From CAITQP01 sp964533145 (GTDB taxonomy: Bacteria; Patescibacteriota; Minisyncoccia; Phycocordibacterales; UBA9973): DNA of 62,848 bases. This document shows, one piece after another, positions 38,450 through 46,978 of the stretch (the stretch's first letter is position 1; each line of letters opens with the position of its first letter). Where the stretch lies: positions 1-62,848 of the forward strand of contig CAZHLG010000001.1 in assembly GCA_964533145.1 (NCBI GenBank). The letters are read 5' to 3'. The position numbers and the translations under genes were made by a program. Under the pieces are notes generated by a model. It was not told the DNA's origin, searched no databases, and worked only from the letters and a program-made list of their open reading frames with translations.

Positions 38450-39577
38450 CTAGTCCTTGACCGTCTCACGCATGCTTGGCGGAATGCTTTTCGTTACTTT
38501 GAACGACATGCGCCCGATCGTCTCGCCGCCCGGGGCCAGTACGTTGACCCGCCACTTCCCTTCTTGGAGTCTTCCGTAGAGTGAGTATGTGCGGAATCCT
38601 CCGTCGCGGCCGCCTGTCACGGCGAGCGGAATGCGCGCTCGCGTTTCCCAGCGCCGAGCAGAATCATCATACTGCTGCCATTCATGCGTTATGACCGTAC
38701 GGAACGACCCCGGCGAAAAAACAGCTGTATAGGCGTATGCCGTGTCCGTATCGGCATGATACGGAGGATAGCTGTTTATGAGGGTCAGTGCGCGGCGAAA
38801 GATGGTCGCGGGTTCTTCCGTGACCGCATAGTGCCCGTCGGCCGTACGGGAGACGGAGTGATATATGCCGGCGTCTTGCAATAGGAGCGGCAGCGGCGGG
38901 ATGATTCCAAGGAAATAAAATCCGTTCATGACGAGTGTTACGGCGATGACGGCTCCGAGCGCTGCGCGACGGCTGCGCGGGGGCTGGGTTCCCGCCAGGC
39001 GTTTGATGCCGGCAAAAAAGAGCAGCATGATGCCGAGCGATGCGATACCCGCCGCGACGAACGTCTTTCTGCCGACTTCGTTCATGACGAGCGGCATCGC
39101 ATATGCGGCAAAAAGGTACACCGACAGGAAAAAAAATCCCGTTTGGAAACCGATGCGCGAATAATGGCGCTTGTGCGTTTCGTTTGCCACGGCTGCTGCG
39201 CCGACGATCAGGAAGAACGGCCAGGATACGGCAAGCGCTGCGGATCGGAAATAAAAGATCAGGAATGTCGAGAGCAGGCTGCCGAAGATGAACTGCATGA
39301 CCGTGACCAGCACGAAATGATCGCGTTCCGGGTTGTCGCCGGCAGCGCCGCCCGCTTCGCGGGCGGCGCGTTCTTTCCGCGCGATGAGCACGATGCATGC
39401 GGCGACAATCGCCAAGCGCACTCCGGCAAAGATATTCTCGCCGATCTTGTCGGCGCGGGTGAGCGTAAGCGCGTCGACGGCAAAGCCGCCGAAGAACGAT
39501 ATGACCGAGATCCGATGCTCATTGCGGGCGTACCAAGCACGGGCTGCGGACAGCGATTGTTTTCCGAAGGCGGCCAT
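38450..39577 (-). CDS. Multi-pass membrane protein with DUF2914 domain
   Basis: A 375-aa protein. About eight membrane helices occupy residues 20-235 (FAVDALTLTRADKIGENIFAG, FLIVGAAAVANETHKRHYSR, FVAAGIASLGIMLLFFAGI). The C-terminal ~100 residues (TAYAYTAVFSPGSFRTVITHEWQQYDD, GGFRTYSLYGRLQEGKWRVNVL, TIGRMSFKV) are a DUF2914 domain, a beta-sandwich usually found outside the membrane in envelope proteins. It starts 1 nt after the stop of the M23 peptidase gene, so the two are coupled; a role in wall or division control is plausible. Confidence 0.8.
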   Translation of the reverse strand: MAAFGKQSLSAARAWYARNEHRISVISFFGGFAVDALTLTRADKIGENIFAGVRLAIVAACIVLIARKERAAREAGGAAGDNPERDHFVLVTVMQFIFGSLLSTFLIFYFRSAALAVSWPFFLIVGAAAVANETHKRHYSRIGFQTGFFFLSVYLFAAYAMPLVMNEVGRKTFVAAGIASLGIMLLFFAGIKRLAGTQPPRSRRAALGAVIAVTLVMNGFYFLGIIPPLPLLLQDAGIYHSVSRTADGHYAVTEEPATIFRRALTLINSYPPYHADTDTAYAYTAVFSPGSFRTVITHEWQQYDDSARRWETRARIPLAVTGGRDGGFRTYSLYGRLQEGKWRVNVLAPGGETIGRMSFKVTKSIPPSMRETVKD

Positions 39578-39578
39578 A

Positions 39579-40889
39579 TCAGCGTTTGGGAAGATACAGC
39601 ATCGGGTCGAGGTATGCGTTCAACGCGGCGACCGGCGCGGTGTAGTTGCGGCCGCTGCAGGCCTTGCTCGGGAAGCTCTGGATGCTGCCGGCGTCCGCGG
39701 CGATGATCGTAAGATGCAGGTGCGGGCCTGTCGCGTAGCCGGTTTCGCCCGAGTAGCCTATGACCTCGCCCGCGCGAACGCGCGTCCCGGTGGCGATTCC
39801 CGGCTTCACGAGCGACAGGTGTCCGTACAGGCTTGAGAGTCCGTTGTCGTATTTGACGTATACCCACATGCCGTACGATGCTTTTGGGCACGTGTTGTCC
39901 GTATTGCCCGTGCCTTCGATCACGCCGCTTGCCATTGCTTTGACCGGTGTGCCGATAGGCACGCCGAAGTCGATGCCGTTGTGCGTGCCGCTCGCATACA
40001 GCCGACCTGAATCGGATGTCTTTCCGAAGAGCTGCGTGATGCGTACCGTGTCCACCGGCCACTGGAGCGGGCTTGAGCCGGCGGGCGGCAGCGACTTCGG
40101 ATCGAGCACGTATTTGAGGCGAGATTCGTAGTCGCGCAAATCGCCTTCGAGCTGGGACTTGAGGGCTTGTTTCTGCGTGATGAGTTTCTGGTATGCCGAT
40201 TCCTGATTTTTCGTCTCCGCGAGAAGGGCGTTTTTCTGATTCTGAGTCTTCTGATTGATCGTCTTCTGGTCGCGCAGGTTGTCATCGAGGACGACGAGTT
40301 CACGCTTGGTCTTTTCGACCTGCGTCTGGTCGGTCACCAGCACTTCCTTCGTAGTGGAAAGTTGGCCGGTTTTTTCCCTGAGCGCATCGCGAAGCGCTTC
40401 GCTCTCGGCAGCATGCTGCCATACATCGGTAAGCGTCGCTCCGCCGACAAGCAATGCCGAAAGCGAGTTTGTGTCCTCGATCTGCATGTCGCGGATGCTC
40501 TTGCCGACGGCCGCCCTGAGGTCGTCCATGGCGGCGCTTGTCTTCTGGATCGAATCGCCGAGCGAGCGCAGCTTGAGATTGGCGGCGGAGATCTTGCCTT
40601 CTGTCACCTTGATCTGCGCATTGAGCTGCTTCGATTCGAGCGTGAGCTGGGCGACGGCATTCGCGAGCGTGTTCTTGCTTTTCGAGACCGTGACGAGCTG
40701 GCTTTGGTAGCTTGCGATCTCTGCTTCGAGGTCGGCGATTGCCTTGTTTTGCGCCTCGATCTTGCCTTGCAGTTCCGTCGCCGTTTCGGCCTGGCTTTTC
40801 CCGGGAAAGAAGCCGAACGCTGCGCCGAGCAGCGCAAGCACGAAGAGAGAACTCAGAGCGCCCCGATGTTTCCGATCGATACGGACCAT
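39579..40889 (-). CDS. M23 peptidoglycan endopeptidase with coiled coil (EnvC/NlpD-like)
   Basis: A 436-aa secreted protein: signal peptide (LSSLFVLALLGAAFGFFPGKSQA), a long coiled coil (about 35-250; KAIADLEAEIASYQSQL, LEGDLRDYESRLKYV) and a LytM domain. The zinc site is intact: His303 and Asp307 (HNGIDFG) and His390/His392 (GPHLHLTI). Intact ligands mean it should be an active D,D-endopeptidase, unlike degenerate EnvC activators. The coiled coil usually binds division or export partners such as FtsEX. Start 40889 is set by a TAGAAT box 6 nt upstream. Confidence 0.93.
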   Translation of the reverse strand: MVRIDRKHRGALSSLFVLALLGAAFGFFPGKSQAETATELQGKIEAQNKAIADLEAEIASYQSQLVTVSKSKNTLANAVAQLTLESKQLNAQIKVTEGKISAANLKLRSLGDSIQKTSAAMDDLRAAVGKSIRDMQIEDTNSLSALLVGGATLTDVWQHAAESEALRDALREKTGQLSTTKEVLVTDQTQVEKTKRELVVLDDNLRDQKTINQKTQNQKNALLAETKNQESAYQKLITQKQALKSQLEGDLRDYESRLKYVLDPKSLPPAGSSPLQWPVDTVRITQLFGKTSDSGRLYASGTHNGIDFGVPIGTPVKAMASGVIEGTGNTDNTCPKASYGMWVYVKYDNGLSSLYGHLSLVKPGIATGTRVRAGEVIGYSGETGYATGPHLHLTIIAADAGSIQSFPSKACSGRNYTAPVAALNAYLDPMLYLPKR

Positions 40890-40895
40890 GGGTCC

Positions 40896-40904
40896 ATTCT
40901 AGCA
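40896..40904 (-). promoter_or_regulatory. Extended leaderless -10 box of the M23 gene
   Basis: Minus-strand TGCTAGAAT ending 6 nt before ATG 40889. Confidence 0.68.
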
Positions 40905-40953
40905 GACCACCGGCACCAGCTGAAAGCGGAACAGTGGCGGAAATGCTGCTCGG

Positions 40954-42312
40954 TTATCCGAGAGAGGCCGTTGCGGAGGCAAGGCGGGCGAGCGTCTCGG
41001 TCTTGCCGATGATCGCGGCGATGGTGAACGGGTCCGGAGATTGTTCTCGGCCGGACAGTGCGTAGCGCACGGGGTGCAGGACGGCGCCGCGCTTTTCGAG
41101 CGTGTCGGCGTACTGCATGAGGCGATCCTTGATCATATCCATGTCCCAATCCCCTGCTTCGATGCCGGAAAGGATGTCCGCGGCTTTTTCGAGATGTGTT
41201 TTCGTATCGGACGGCGCCGTGCCTTTGAAATTGATTTTTTCCGTATCCGGATTCGGGGCCGCGAAGAACATATCGAGCTCTCCTGTCTCGCACATGTCGC
41301 GCACATCGCCGAATTTCGCGATGCGATCGACGATGAGCGGCACGAGCGTGCTGATCATTCCGTCAGAGTATCCCGGCTTTTCGCGCAGCGTCTCGGGCAG
41401 GAATTCGCGGATGCGGCGCTCCTGCTCCGCCGTGCTGAGGCGCTTGATGTGTTCCTTGTTGATCCAGTCGAGCTTCTCCACGTTGAACACGCCGGGGCTT
41501 TTCTGCACGCGGTCGAGGTCGAAGACGCCGGTGAGTTCGGCGAGCGAAAAAAGCTCCTGGTCGGTGCCCGGATTCCAGCCGATGAGCGCCATGAAGTTGA
41601 TGAGCGCTTCAGGCAGATATCCCTTTTCGCGGTAATGCCGCACCGAGACGCTTTCGCCGTGCTTGCGCTTGGAGAGTTTCTGTTTGTCGGGCGCGAGGAT
41701 GAGCGGGATATGGGCGAACTTCGGTTCAGGCTTTCCGAGCGCGCGGTAGAGCAGGATCTGGCGCGGGGTGTTGGACACGTGGTCCTGGCCGCGGATCACA
41801 TGCGTGATGCCGGCTTCGATGTCGTCCACCACGACGGCGAAGTTGTACAGCGGCGTGTCCATGTCCTTGGCGATGATGAAGTCGCCGAGGTCGGTCGTGT
41901 CGACGGATATCTCGCCGAGGATGAGGTCGGTGAAGGTCACGACGCCGTTCGGATTCTTGAATCGGATGACTTCGCGCATCTCGCCGGGATTCTCCTTCGA
42001 CTCCTCTTTCGATGCGTAGGCCTTGCCGGAAGCGATGAGCTCCTGCAGGAAACCGCGGTGGTTGTCGAGGTGCTCGCTCTGGCGGAAAAAGGCGTCGTGC
42101 GTGATGCCGAGCCATTCGAGCGAAGCCAAGATGTCGTCCTCGTATTCTTTTTTGGAGCGGATCTTGTCCGTGTCTTCGATGCGCAGCAGGTAGCTGCCGC
42201 CGTGGCGCTTGGCGTACAGGTAGTTAAACAGCGCCGTGCGGAGCGTGCCCATGTGGAAAAAGCCCGTCGGCGACGGAGCGATGCGCACGATGATGCCGCT
42301 TGAATCTGCCAT
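40954..42312 (-). CDS. gltX: Glutamyl-tRNA synthetase
   Basis: A 452-aa class I synthetase. The HIGH motif is HMGT at residues 20-23 (RIAPSPTGFFHMGTLRTALFNYL) and the KMSKS motif is KLSKRKHGE at 212-220. RIEDTD, LYNFAVVVDDIEAGITHVIRGQDHVSNTP and the C-terminal anticodon-binding helical domain are all present. In organisms lacking glutaminyl-tRNA synthetase this enzyme also charges tRNA-Gln for GatCAB; no glnS is in the window, so specificity is open. It has its own promoter although it follows murG by 32 nt. Confidence 0.95.
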   Translation of the reverse strand: MADSSGIIVRIAPSPTGFFHMGTLRTALFNYLYAKRHGGSYLLRIEDTDKIRSKKEYEDDILASLEWLGITHDAFFRQSEHLDNHRGFLQELIASGKAYASKEESKENPGEMREVIRFKNPNGVVTFTDLILGEISVDTTDLGDFIIAKDMDTPLYNFAVVVDDIEAGITHVIRGQDHVSNTPRQILLYRALGKPEPKFAHIPLILAPDKQKLSKRKHGESVSVRHYREKGYLPEALINFMALIGWNPGTDQELFSLAELTGVFDLDRVQKSPGVFNVEKLDWINKEHIKRLSTAEQERRIREFLPETLREKPGYSDGMISTLVPLIVDRIAKFGDVRDMCETGELDMFFAAPNPDTEKINFKGTAPSDTKTHLEKAADILSGIEAGDWDMDMIKDRLMQYADTLEKRGAVLHPVRYALSGREQSPDPFTIAAIIGKTETLARLASATASLG

Positions 42313-42318
42313 GTGCTT

Positions 42319-42327
42319 ATCCTAGCA
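42319..42327 (-). promoter_or_regulatory. Extended leaderless -10 box of gltX
   Basis: Minus-strand TGCTAGGAT ending 6 nt before ATG 42312. Confidence 0.64.
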
Positions 42328-42344
42328 AATCAAGGCTTTTTCGG

Positions 42345-43475
42345 CTACTTTTCATGAGAAAGCGCCATGTCGACGATGAGCCGGGCGATCTTATGCGCGG
42401 CATCGGGCGTGGCGAAGGCTTTGGCCGCGTGCGACATGTTTTTCCAACGCGTTTCGTCGCCGAGAATGCGCTTTGTCTCTGAAAGGATGATCGGCGTGGA
42501 AAGATTGCCCTGCTCGATCACGACGGCGCCGCCATGGCGTGCGTATGCGAAAGCGTTGCTCTTCTGGTCGCGGCTCACCTCTTCCGGGATCGGAATGATG
42601 ATGCTCGGCAGGCCCCAGGCCGCGATCTCGAAGATCGACGAGCCTGCCCGCGAGATCACGAGCGAGGCAGCGCCCGCGCTCATTTTGAGGGCAAGTGGAT
42701 TGAGGAACGCCATCGGGCGGTAGCGGTCTTTGATCTCGGGCGCATTCGAAAGAAGGAACGCGGCTTCGGCCTGCACTTCGGAAAAATTCCGCACGCCGGT
42801 CTGATGGATCACCTGATACGATTTCAGCAGTTCGGGCAGCGCCGTCACAATGGCTGTATTGATGGCCTCCGCGCCGAGCGATCCGCCGAGCACGAGAATG
42901 GTCGGCACGGTCGGGTCGAGTTTGAGGTATTCGAACGCACCCTCGGCTTTTTTCTCAAGGATGTCTTTGCGGATCGGCTGGCCGGTCAGGGCGACGCGGT
43001 CTTTCGGAAAACGTTCGCCCGCTTCGGCGTATGAGACCGCTATGCGCTTGGCGAACTTGCCTGCCCAGACGTTCACGCGGCCGGGCACGGAATCTGAGTC
43101 ATGGACGACAACGGGAATGCCGAGCACTCGCGCGGCGAGCAGCACCGGGAAGCTGGCATAGCCGCCCTTGCCGAATACGACGTCCGGATACAGGAAAAAG
43201 AGCGAAACGAGCGCCTGCAGGAAGCCGATCCCCGTCTTGAAGAGATCGATGAAATTCTGCACGGACGCGTACAATCTGCGCTTGCCGGCTGCCACCTGGC
43301 GGAATTCGAGGCCTGTCTCGAACAGCGCTGCTTTGTCGTATGGCGCGTCGGAGTAGTAGTACAGGTCGGCGCGGAGGATTTTTTCCTGGTCGGCGATCTC
43401 CCGAACGCTTTCGGCGACGGCGATGATCGGATAAAAGTGCCCGCCTGTGCCTCCGCCCGTGAATACGATTCGCAT
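42345..43475 (-). CDS. murG: MurG, lipid II-forming GlcNAc transferase
   Basis: A 376-aa GT-B enzyme that adds GlcNAc to lipid I at the inner membrane face. Landmarks are MRIVFTGGGTGGHFYPIIAVAE, DVVFGKGGYASFPVLLAARVLGIPVVVHDSDSVPG, LVLGGSLGAEAIN, and VISRAGSSIFEIAAWGLPSIIIPIPEEVSRDQKSNAFAY with the UDP-binding Glu. It is the last gene of the scpA-to-murG run, 13 nt after ftsW. Confidence 0.96.
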   Translation of the reverse strand: MRIVFTGGGTGGHFYPIIAVAESVREIADQEKILRADLYYYSDAPYDKAALFETGLEFRQVAAGKRRLYASVQNFIDLFKTGIGFLQALVSLFFLYPDVVFGKGGYASFPVLLAARVLGIPVVVHDSDSVPGRVNVWAGKFAKRIAVSYAEAGERFPKDRVALTGQPIRKDILEKKAEGAFEYLKLDPTVPTILVLGGSLGAEAINTAIVTALPELLKSYQVIHQTGVRNFSEVQAEAAFLLSNAPEIKDRYRPMAFLNPLALKMSAGAASLVISRAGSSIFEIAAWGLPSIIIPIPEEVSRDQKSNAFAYARHGGAVVIEQGNLSTPIILSETKRILGDETRWKNMSHAAKAFATPDAAHKIARLIVDMALSHEK

Positions 43476-43488
43476 AAAAGTGAGTGTG

Positions 43489-44598
43489 TTAGGCTGTCTT
43501 GCGCTCGCGCGAGATGCCGAGAATAATGCCTGCCGCCGCAAGCGAGATGGCAAGCGAGGTTCCGCCCTGGCTCATGAAGACCAGCGGCACGCCCGTGAGC
43601 GGAAAGAGTCCGGTGATCGAGGCGATGTTCATGAATACCTGGAACGTCATCAGTATAACAAGCCCTGCCGCGAAGAGTCCACTGAAGGCGTCCGGCGCCC
43701 GCTGGGAGATCCACAGGCCGCGCATGGCGAAGAGCATGTAGAGCACCACGATCACGACGGAGCCGATGAAGCCGAATTCTTCGCCGATGACGGCGAAGAT
43801 CGAGTCGCCTTGCGGTTCGGGCAGGTAGCTGAATTTTTGAATGCTTTGGCCGAAACCGCGGCCGTTCAGTTTGCCTGAGCCGATGGCGATGAGGCCTTGC
43901 TGAAGCTGATACGAAGATCCGGTCGGGTCATGCGACGGATTGAGGAACGTCGCCATGCGATCGCGCAGATACGGCACGCTGAACGCGGCGACAAGAAAGA
44001 GCGTCACCGCGACCGCGCCGAGGCCGATGAGCTGCTTGAGCGGCGTACCCGAAAGGAAGAGCATGCCGATGCCTGTGACCGTCATGAGGATCAGGCTTTT
44101 CATGTCGGGCTGGAACGCAAGGACGCTTGCGATCAGGCCGAGCACGACCAGAAGCGGCAGAATGCTGTAGAGCGGGCTTTTGACCTTCTTTTTTGCCCAC
44201 GAAAGCCAGGCGGCCAGATACATGACAAAGGCGACTTTCAGGAATTCGACCGGCTGGAACGATACGCCGAATATGGATATCCAGCGCCGGGCGCCGCCGT
44301 GCGAGAAGCCGACATGCGGAATGAACACGCAGGCCGTGATGATCAGCGCGAGGATCAGGAACGTGCTCGCATGTTTGCGCCACCACAGGTGCGGTACTTT
44401 GATCGCCAGGAAAAGTCCGAGCGAACCGACGCCGAGCCCGAGCCCGAGCTGCGAGAGCAGTATCTGGTAGAACTGCGCTTCGTTTTTCGCAAGCACGCCG
44501 AGCGATGCCGAAAAGAAAGCGAACAAGCCAAGGACGGTCAGCGCGCCGGTCAGCGCCAGAAAGACGTAGTCGATCGGTTTCGCTTCCCCTTTCTTCAT
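43489..44598 (-). CDS. ftsW: FtsW/RodA-type lipid II polymerase
   Basis: A 369-aa SEDS glycosyltransferase with about ten membrane helices. Key stretches are GGARRWISIFGVSFQPVEFLKVAFVMYLA, FQPDMKSLILMTVTGIGML, the conserved long outer loop GSSYQLQQGLIAIGSGKLNGRGFGQS and EPQGDSIFAVIGEEFGFIGS, and TGLFPLTGVPLVFMSQGGTS. The Asp in QPDMKS-like motif (QPD) is the catalytic residue equivalent in RodA. Placement between mraY and murG favours FtsW over RodA. It overlaps mraY by 4 nt (ATGA). Confidence 0.94.
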   Translation of the reverse strand: MKKGEAKPIDYVFLALTGALTVLGLFAFFSASLGVLAKNEAQFYQILLSQLGLGLGVGSLGLFLAIKVPHLWWRKHASTFLILALIITACVFIPHVGFSHGGARRWISIFGVSFQPVEFLKVAFVMYLAAWLSWAKKKVKSPLYSILPLLVVLGLIASVLAFQPDMKSLILMTVTGIGMLFLSGTPLKQLIGLGAVAVTLFLVAAFSVPYLRDRMATFLNPSHDPTGSSYQLQQGLIAIGSGKLNGRGFGQSIQKFSYLPEPQGDSIFAVIGEEFGFIGSVVIVVLYMLFAMRGLWISQRAPDAFSGLFAAGLVILMTFQVFMNIASITGLFPLTGVPLVFMSQGGTSLAISLAAAGIILGISRERKTA

Positions 44599-45677
44599 GA
44601 TATGAGCGCGAGCACGATGCCGAAAGCCGCACACATGGCCGAGAAGACCCAATAGCGCATCGTTACCTTGGATGCCGGCCAGCCTTTGGCGAGGAAATGG
44701 TTGTGAAGCGGCGCGACGAGAAAGACTTTTTTCCCATTGCGGAACCGCTTGGACAGGAGCTGGATGATGACACTGCTTGTCGTGAGCACGAGCGGCAGCG
44801 CGATGACGAGCAGCATGAGCGGCTGTCCTGCGAGGAACGCCACGACGGTCAGTGCCGTGGTCAGACCCATGGTGCCGGTCTCGGACAAGAAGAACCGAGC
44901 CGGCGGGATGTTGAACCACAGGAACACAAGCAGCGATCCCGCGACCACCATGCAGAACGCCGCAAGGTCGACTTGGTTTTGCGAGTATGCGATGACGGCG
45001 TACGCTGAATACATCAGTGTGAAGACGCCGCCGGAGAGTCCGTCGACTCCGTCGATCACGCCGCCTGAATAGAGCGCCAGCATCGTGACCGCAAAGAACG
45101 GCACGAAAAGCCAGCCGAGCTGGAGCACGCCGTCGAACGGGATGTGGATCGAGGAGTTCTCAAGCTTGAAGTAGAACCAAAGGCCTCCTGCGATGCCAAG
45201 AACGAATACCAGCATGATGCGTTTGGTGAGCGACAGGCCGCCGCCTTTTGCGCCGCCGCCGCCGGACACGACGAGCATGTCGTCCGCAAGTCCGATGAGC
45301 GAGGCTGCGACCAGCGTAAAGAGCGGCAGCCATGTCTGGTTGCGCGAAAGGAACGAGAGTTTGATCGTGGCGTGCACGGGAAGAACGTCGGCGAGGAACG
45401 CCATGAGCCCGGTCGTGATGAGCACGCTTGCCCAGACGATCACGCCGCCCATGCGCGGCGTCTTGCGCGCCTCGTCGTTGTGGAGCTTGTTCGAGATCGT
45501 CGCTTCCCTGCCGTCAGTGGTCGTCGTCACTGATGCTTTTTTCCAGAGACGCCATTTGTATAGATAGTGCGCGACGATCGGCGTGATGCACATGCCGACG
45601 GCGAACGCCGCGATCGCCGGAAGCAGGACTTTTGCCGCGTCGGTCACGGTCGCATGGAGGCTGAGGAATTCGTTCAT
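44595..45677 (-). CDS. mraY: MraY, phospho-MurNAc-pentapeptide translocase
   Basis: A 360-aa membrane enzyme that makes lipid I. Signature stretches are EARKTPRMGGVIVWASV, LIGLADDMLVV with the Asp pair, GVIDGVDGLSGGVFTL, WFNIPPARFFLSETGTMGL, and APLHNHFLAKGWPASKVTMRYW (family HHHFE is changed to HNHFL-like). It overlaps both murE (4 nt) and ftsW (4 nt). The N-terminal region is a little longer between helices 1 and 2 than in E. coli. Confidence 0.95.
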   Translation of the reverse strand: MNEFLSLHATVTDAAKVLLPAIAAFAVGMCITPIVAHYLYKWRLWKKASVTTTTDGREATISNKLHNDEARKTPRMGGVIVWASVLITTGLMAFLADVLPVHATIKLSFLSRNQTWLPLFTLVAASLIGLADDMLVVSGGGGAKGGGLSLTKRIMLVFVLGIAGGLWFYFKLENSSIHIPFDGVLQLGWLFVPFFAVTMLALYSGGVIDGVDGLSGGVFTLMYSAYAVIAYSQNQVDLAAFCMVVAGSLLVFLWFNIPPARFFLSETGTMGLTTALTVVAFLAGQPLMLLVIALPLVLTTSSVIIQLLSKRFRNGKKVFLVAPLHNHFLAKGWPASKVTMRYWVFSAMCAAFGIVLALIS

Positions 45678-46978
45678 AATGCTTTGTGCTGCCGCGCCAG
45701 TTCGCGGACGATGGCGCGTTCGTTCCAGGGAATCGGACCCGTGGCCGTCATCATCGTCTCCTCGGCGCCTTTGCCTGATATGATCACTATATCACCTTTT
45801 TGGCCGAGTGAGAGGGCTTTGTTGATCGCTTCGCGGCGATCGAGGATGGCGAAGAGAGTGCTCCCGCGCACTTTGCCTTCCGTCTCGGCTGCGCGGGCGA
45901 GTTCTTCAAGCAGCCGCGACGGGTCTTCTTTGTACGGATCTTCGTTTGTCAGTACGAGTATGTCCGCGCGTTCTGCGGCGACCCGGACGAGCGGGACACG
46001 GGAATCGCGCCCGCCGCCGATGACGCCGGTGAGCAGGATGATCCTGCCGGCGGGCGCCTTCATGCGTGCTGCGGCATCGAGGACGGCGGCCATGCCTGCC
46101 GGTTCGTGCGCGTAATCGACGAGCACTGTCGCATCCTGGCCTTCGTCGATTCGCTCCATGCGTCCGGGTATCACGGAGAGTGATGAGAGACCCTCTTGTA
46201 TCCGGGCTTCAGGTATTGCGAGCATGCGTCCGATAGCTATGGCCGGCAGTGCATTATAGACATTGAACGATCCCGGAATCGAAAGCCGATAGCCAGTCCC
46301 GTCGACGGCAAACGCCGTACTCTCGTTTTCGCTGACGATGCCTGACGCGCGCATATCGCCGTGATCGACGCCGAACGTGGCCTTTCGCGTCGCCGGAAAC
46401 GAAAGATAGTACGCCGCATGTTCGCTGTCGGCGTTGGCCAGGATCGTCGTCGGGATCTCCGTGCCGCGCAGCGCGCGCGCCGCATGATCGAGTGCGTCGC
46501 GGAAGAGCGGGCTCTTGGCTTTTTTGTACACTTCGAAATCGTTTTTGTGCGAGCGCAGGTGTTCCGGCGTGAGATTGGTGAAAACTGCGATGTCGACGGG
46601 GATACCCGTGTGGCGGAAATACTTCATGCCCTCGCTCGTCATTTCGATGACTGCGATCTCGATGTTCTTCTTGCGCATCATGCGCAGCCGCTTCTGTATG
46701 AAAAAAGAATCAGGCATCGTCATTTTGCGCGTGTTCGGCTCTTCCGTGCGGCCGATGCGGAAGTTGGCGCTTGAAAGCAGGCCGGCGGCGTAGCCGCCGG
46801 CCGTAAGCACGCTCCAGATATAGTTCCCCGTCGACGTCTTGCCTTTCGTGCCGGTGATGCCCACCACGATCATGCGTCGCGCCGGGAACCCGTACAGCAC
46901 GGCCGCGGCAAACGACCGCACCCGATGATAGGCGCGCATGGCAAAGGCCGGGGTTATTTTTCTGAGAAAATCCATCAT
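45674..46978 (-). CDS. murE: Mur ligase, MurE-type
   Basis: A 434-aa Mur ligase that adds the third amino acid to UDP-MurNAc-dipeptide. The P-loop is VGITGTKGKTSTGNYI; the central domain has VFTNLTPEHLRSHKNDFEVYKKAKSPLF (family NL..DHLD.H) and NVYNALPAIAIG; the C-terminal domain has LVDYAHEPAGMAAVL (YAHTP in E. coli) and TGVIGGGRDSRV. The specificity loop is E346-D-P-Y349 followed by KEDP, not DNPR of meso-DAP enzymes. The N-terminal domain is abbreviated. ATG 46978 is chosen because it makes a 4-nt ATGA overlap with dacA as at the other junctions; ATG 46984 is the alternative. Confidence 0.87.
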   Translation of the reverse strand: MMDFLRKITPAFAMRAYHRVRSFAAAVLYGFPARRMIVVGITGTKGKTSTGNYIWSVLTAGGYAAGLLSSANFRIGRTEEPNTRKMTMPDSFFIQKRLRMMRKKNIEIAVIEMTSEGMKYFRHTGIPVDIAVFTNLTPEHLRSHKNDFEVYKKAKSPLFRDALDHAARALRGTEIPTTILANADSEHAAYYLSFPATRKATFGVDHGDMRASGIVSENESTAFAVDGTGYRLSIPGSFNVYNALPAIAIGRMLAIPEARIQEGLSSLSVIPGRMERIDEGQDATVLVDYAHEPAGMAAVLDAAARMKAPAGRIILLTGVIGGGRDSRVPLVRVAAERADILVLTNEDPYKEDPSRLLEELARAAETEGKVRGSTLFAILDRREAINKALSLGQKGDIVIISGKGAEETMMTATGPIPWNERAIVRELARQHKAL

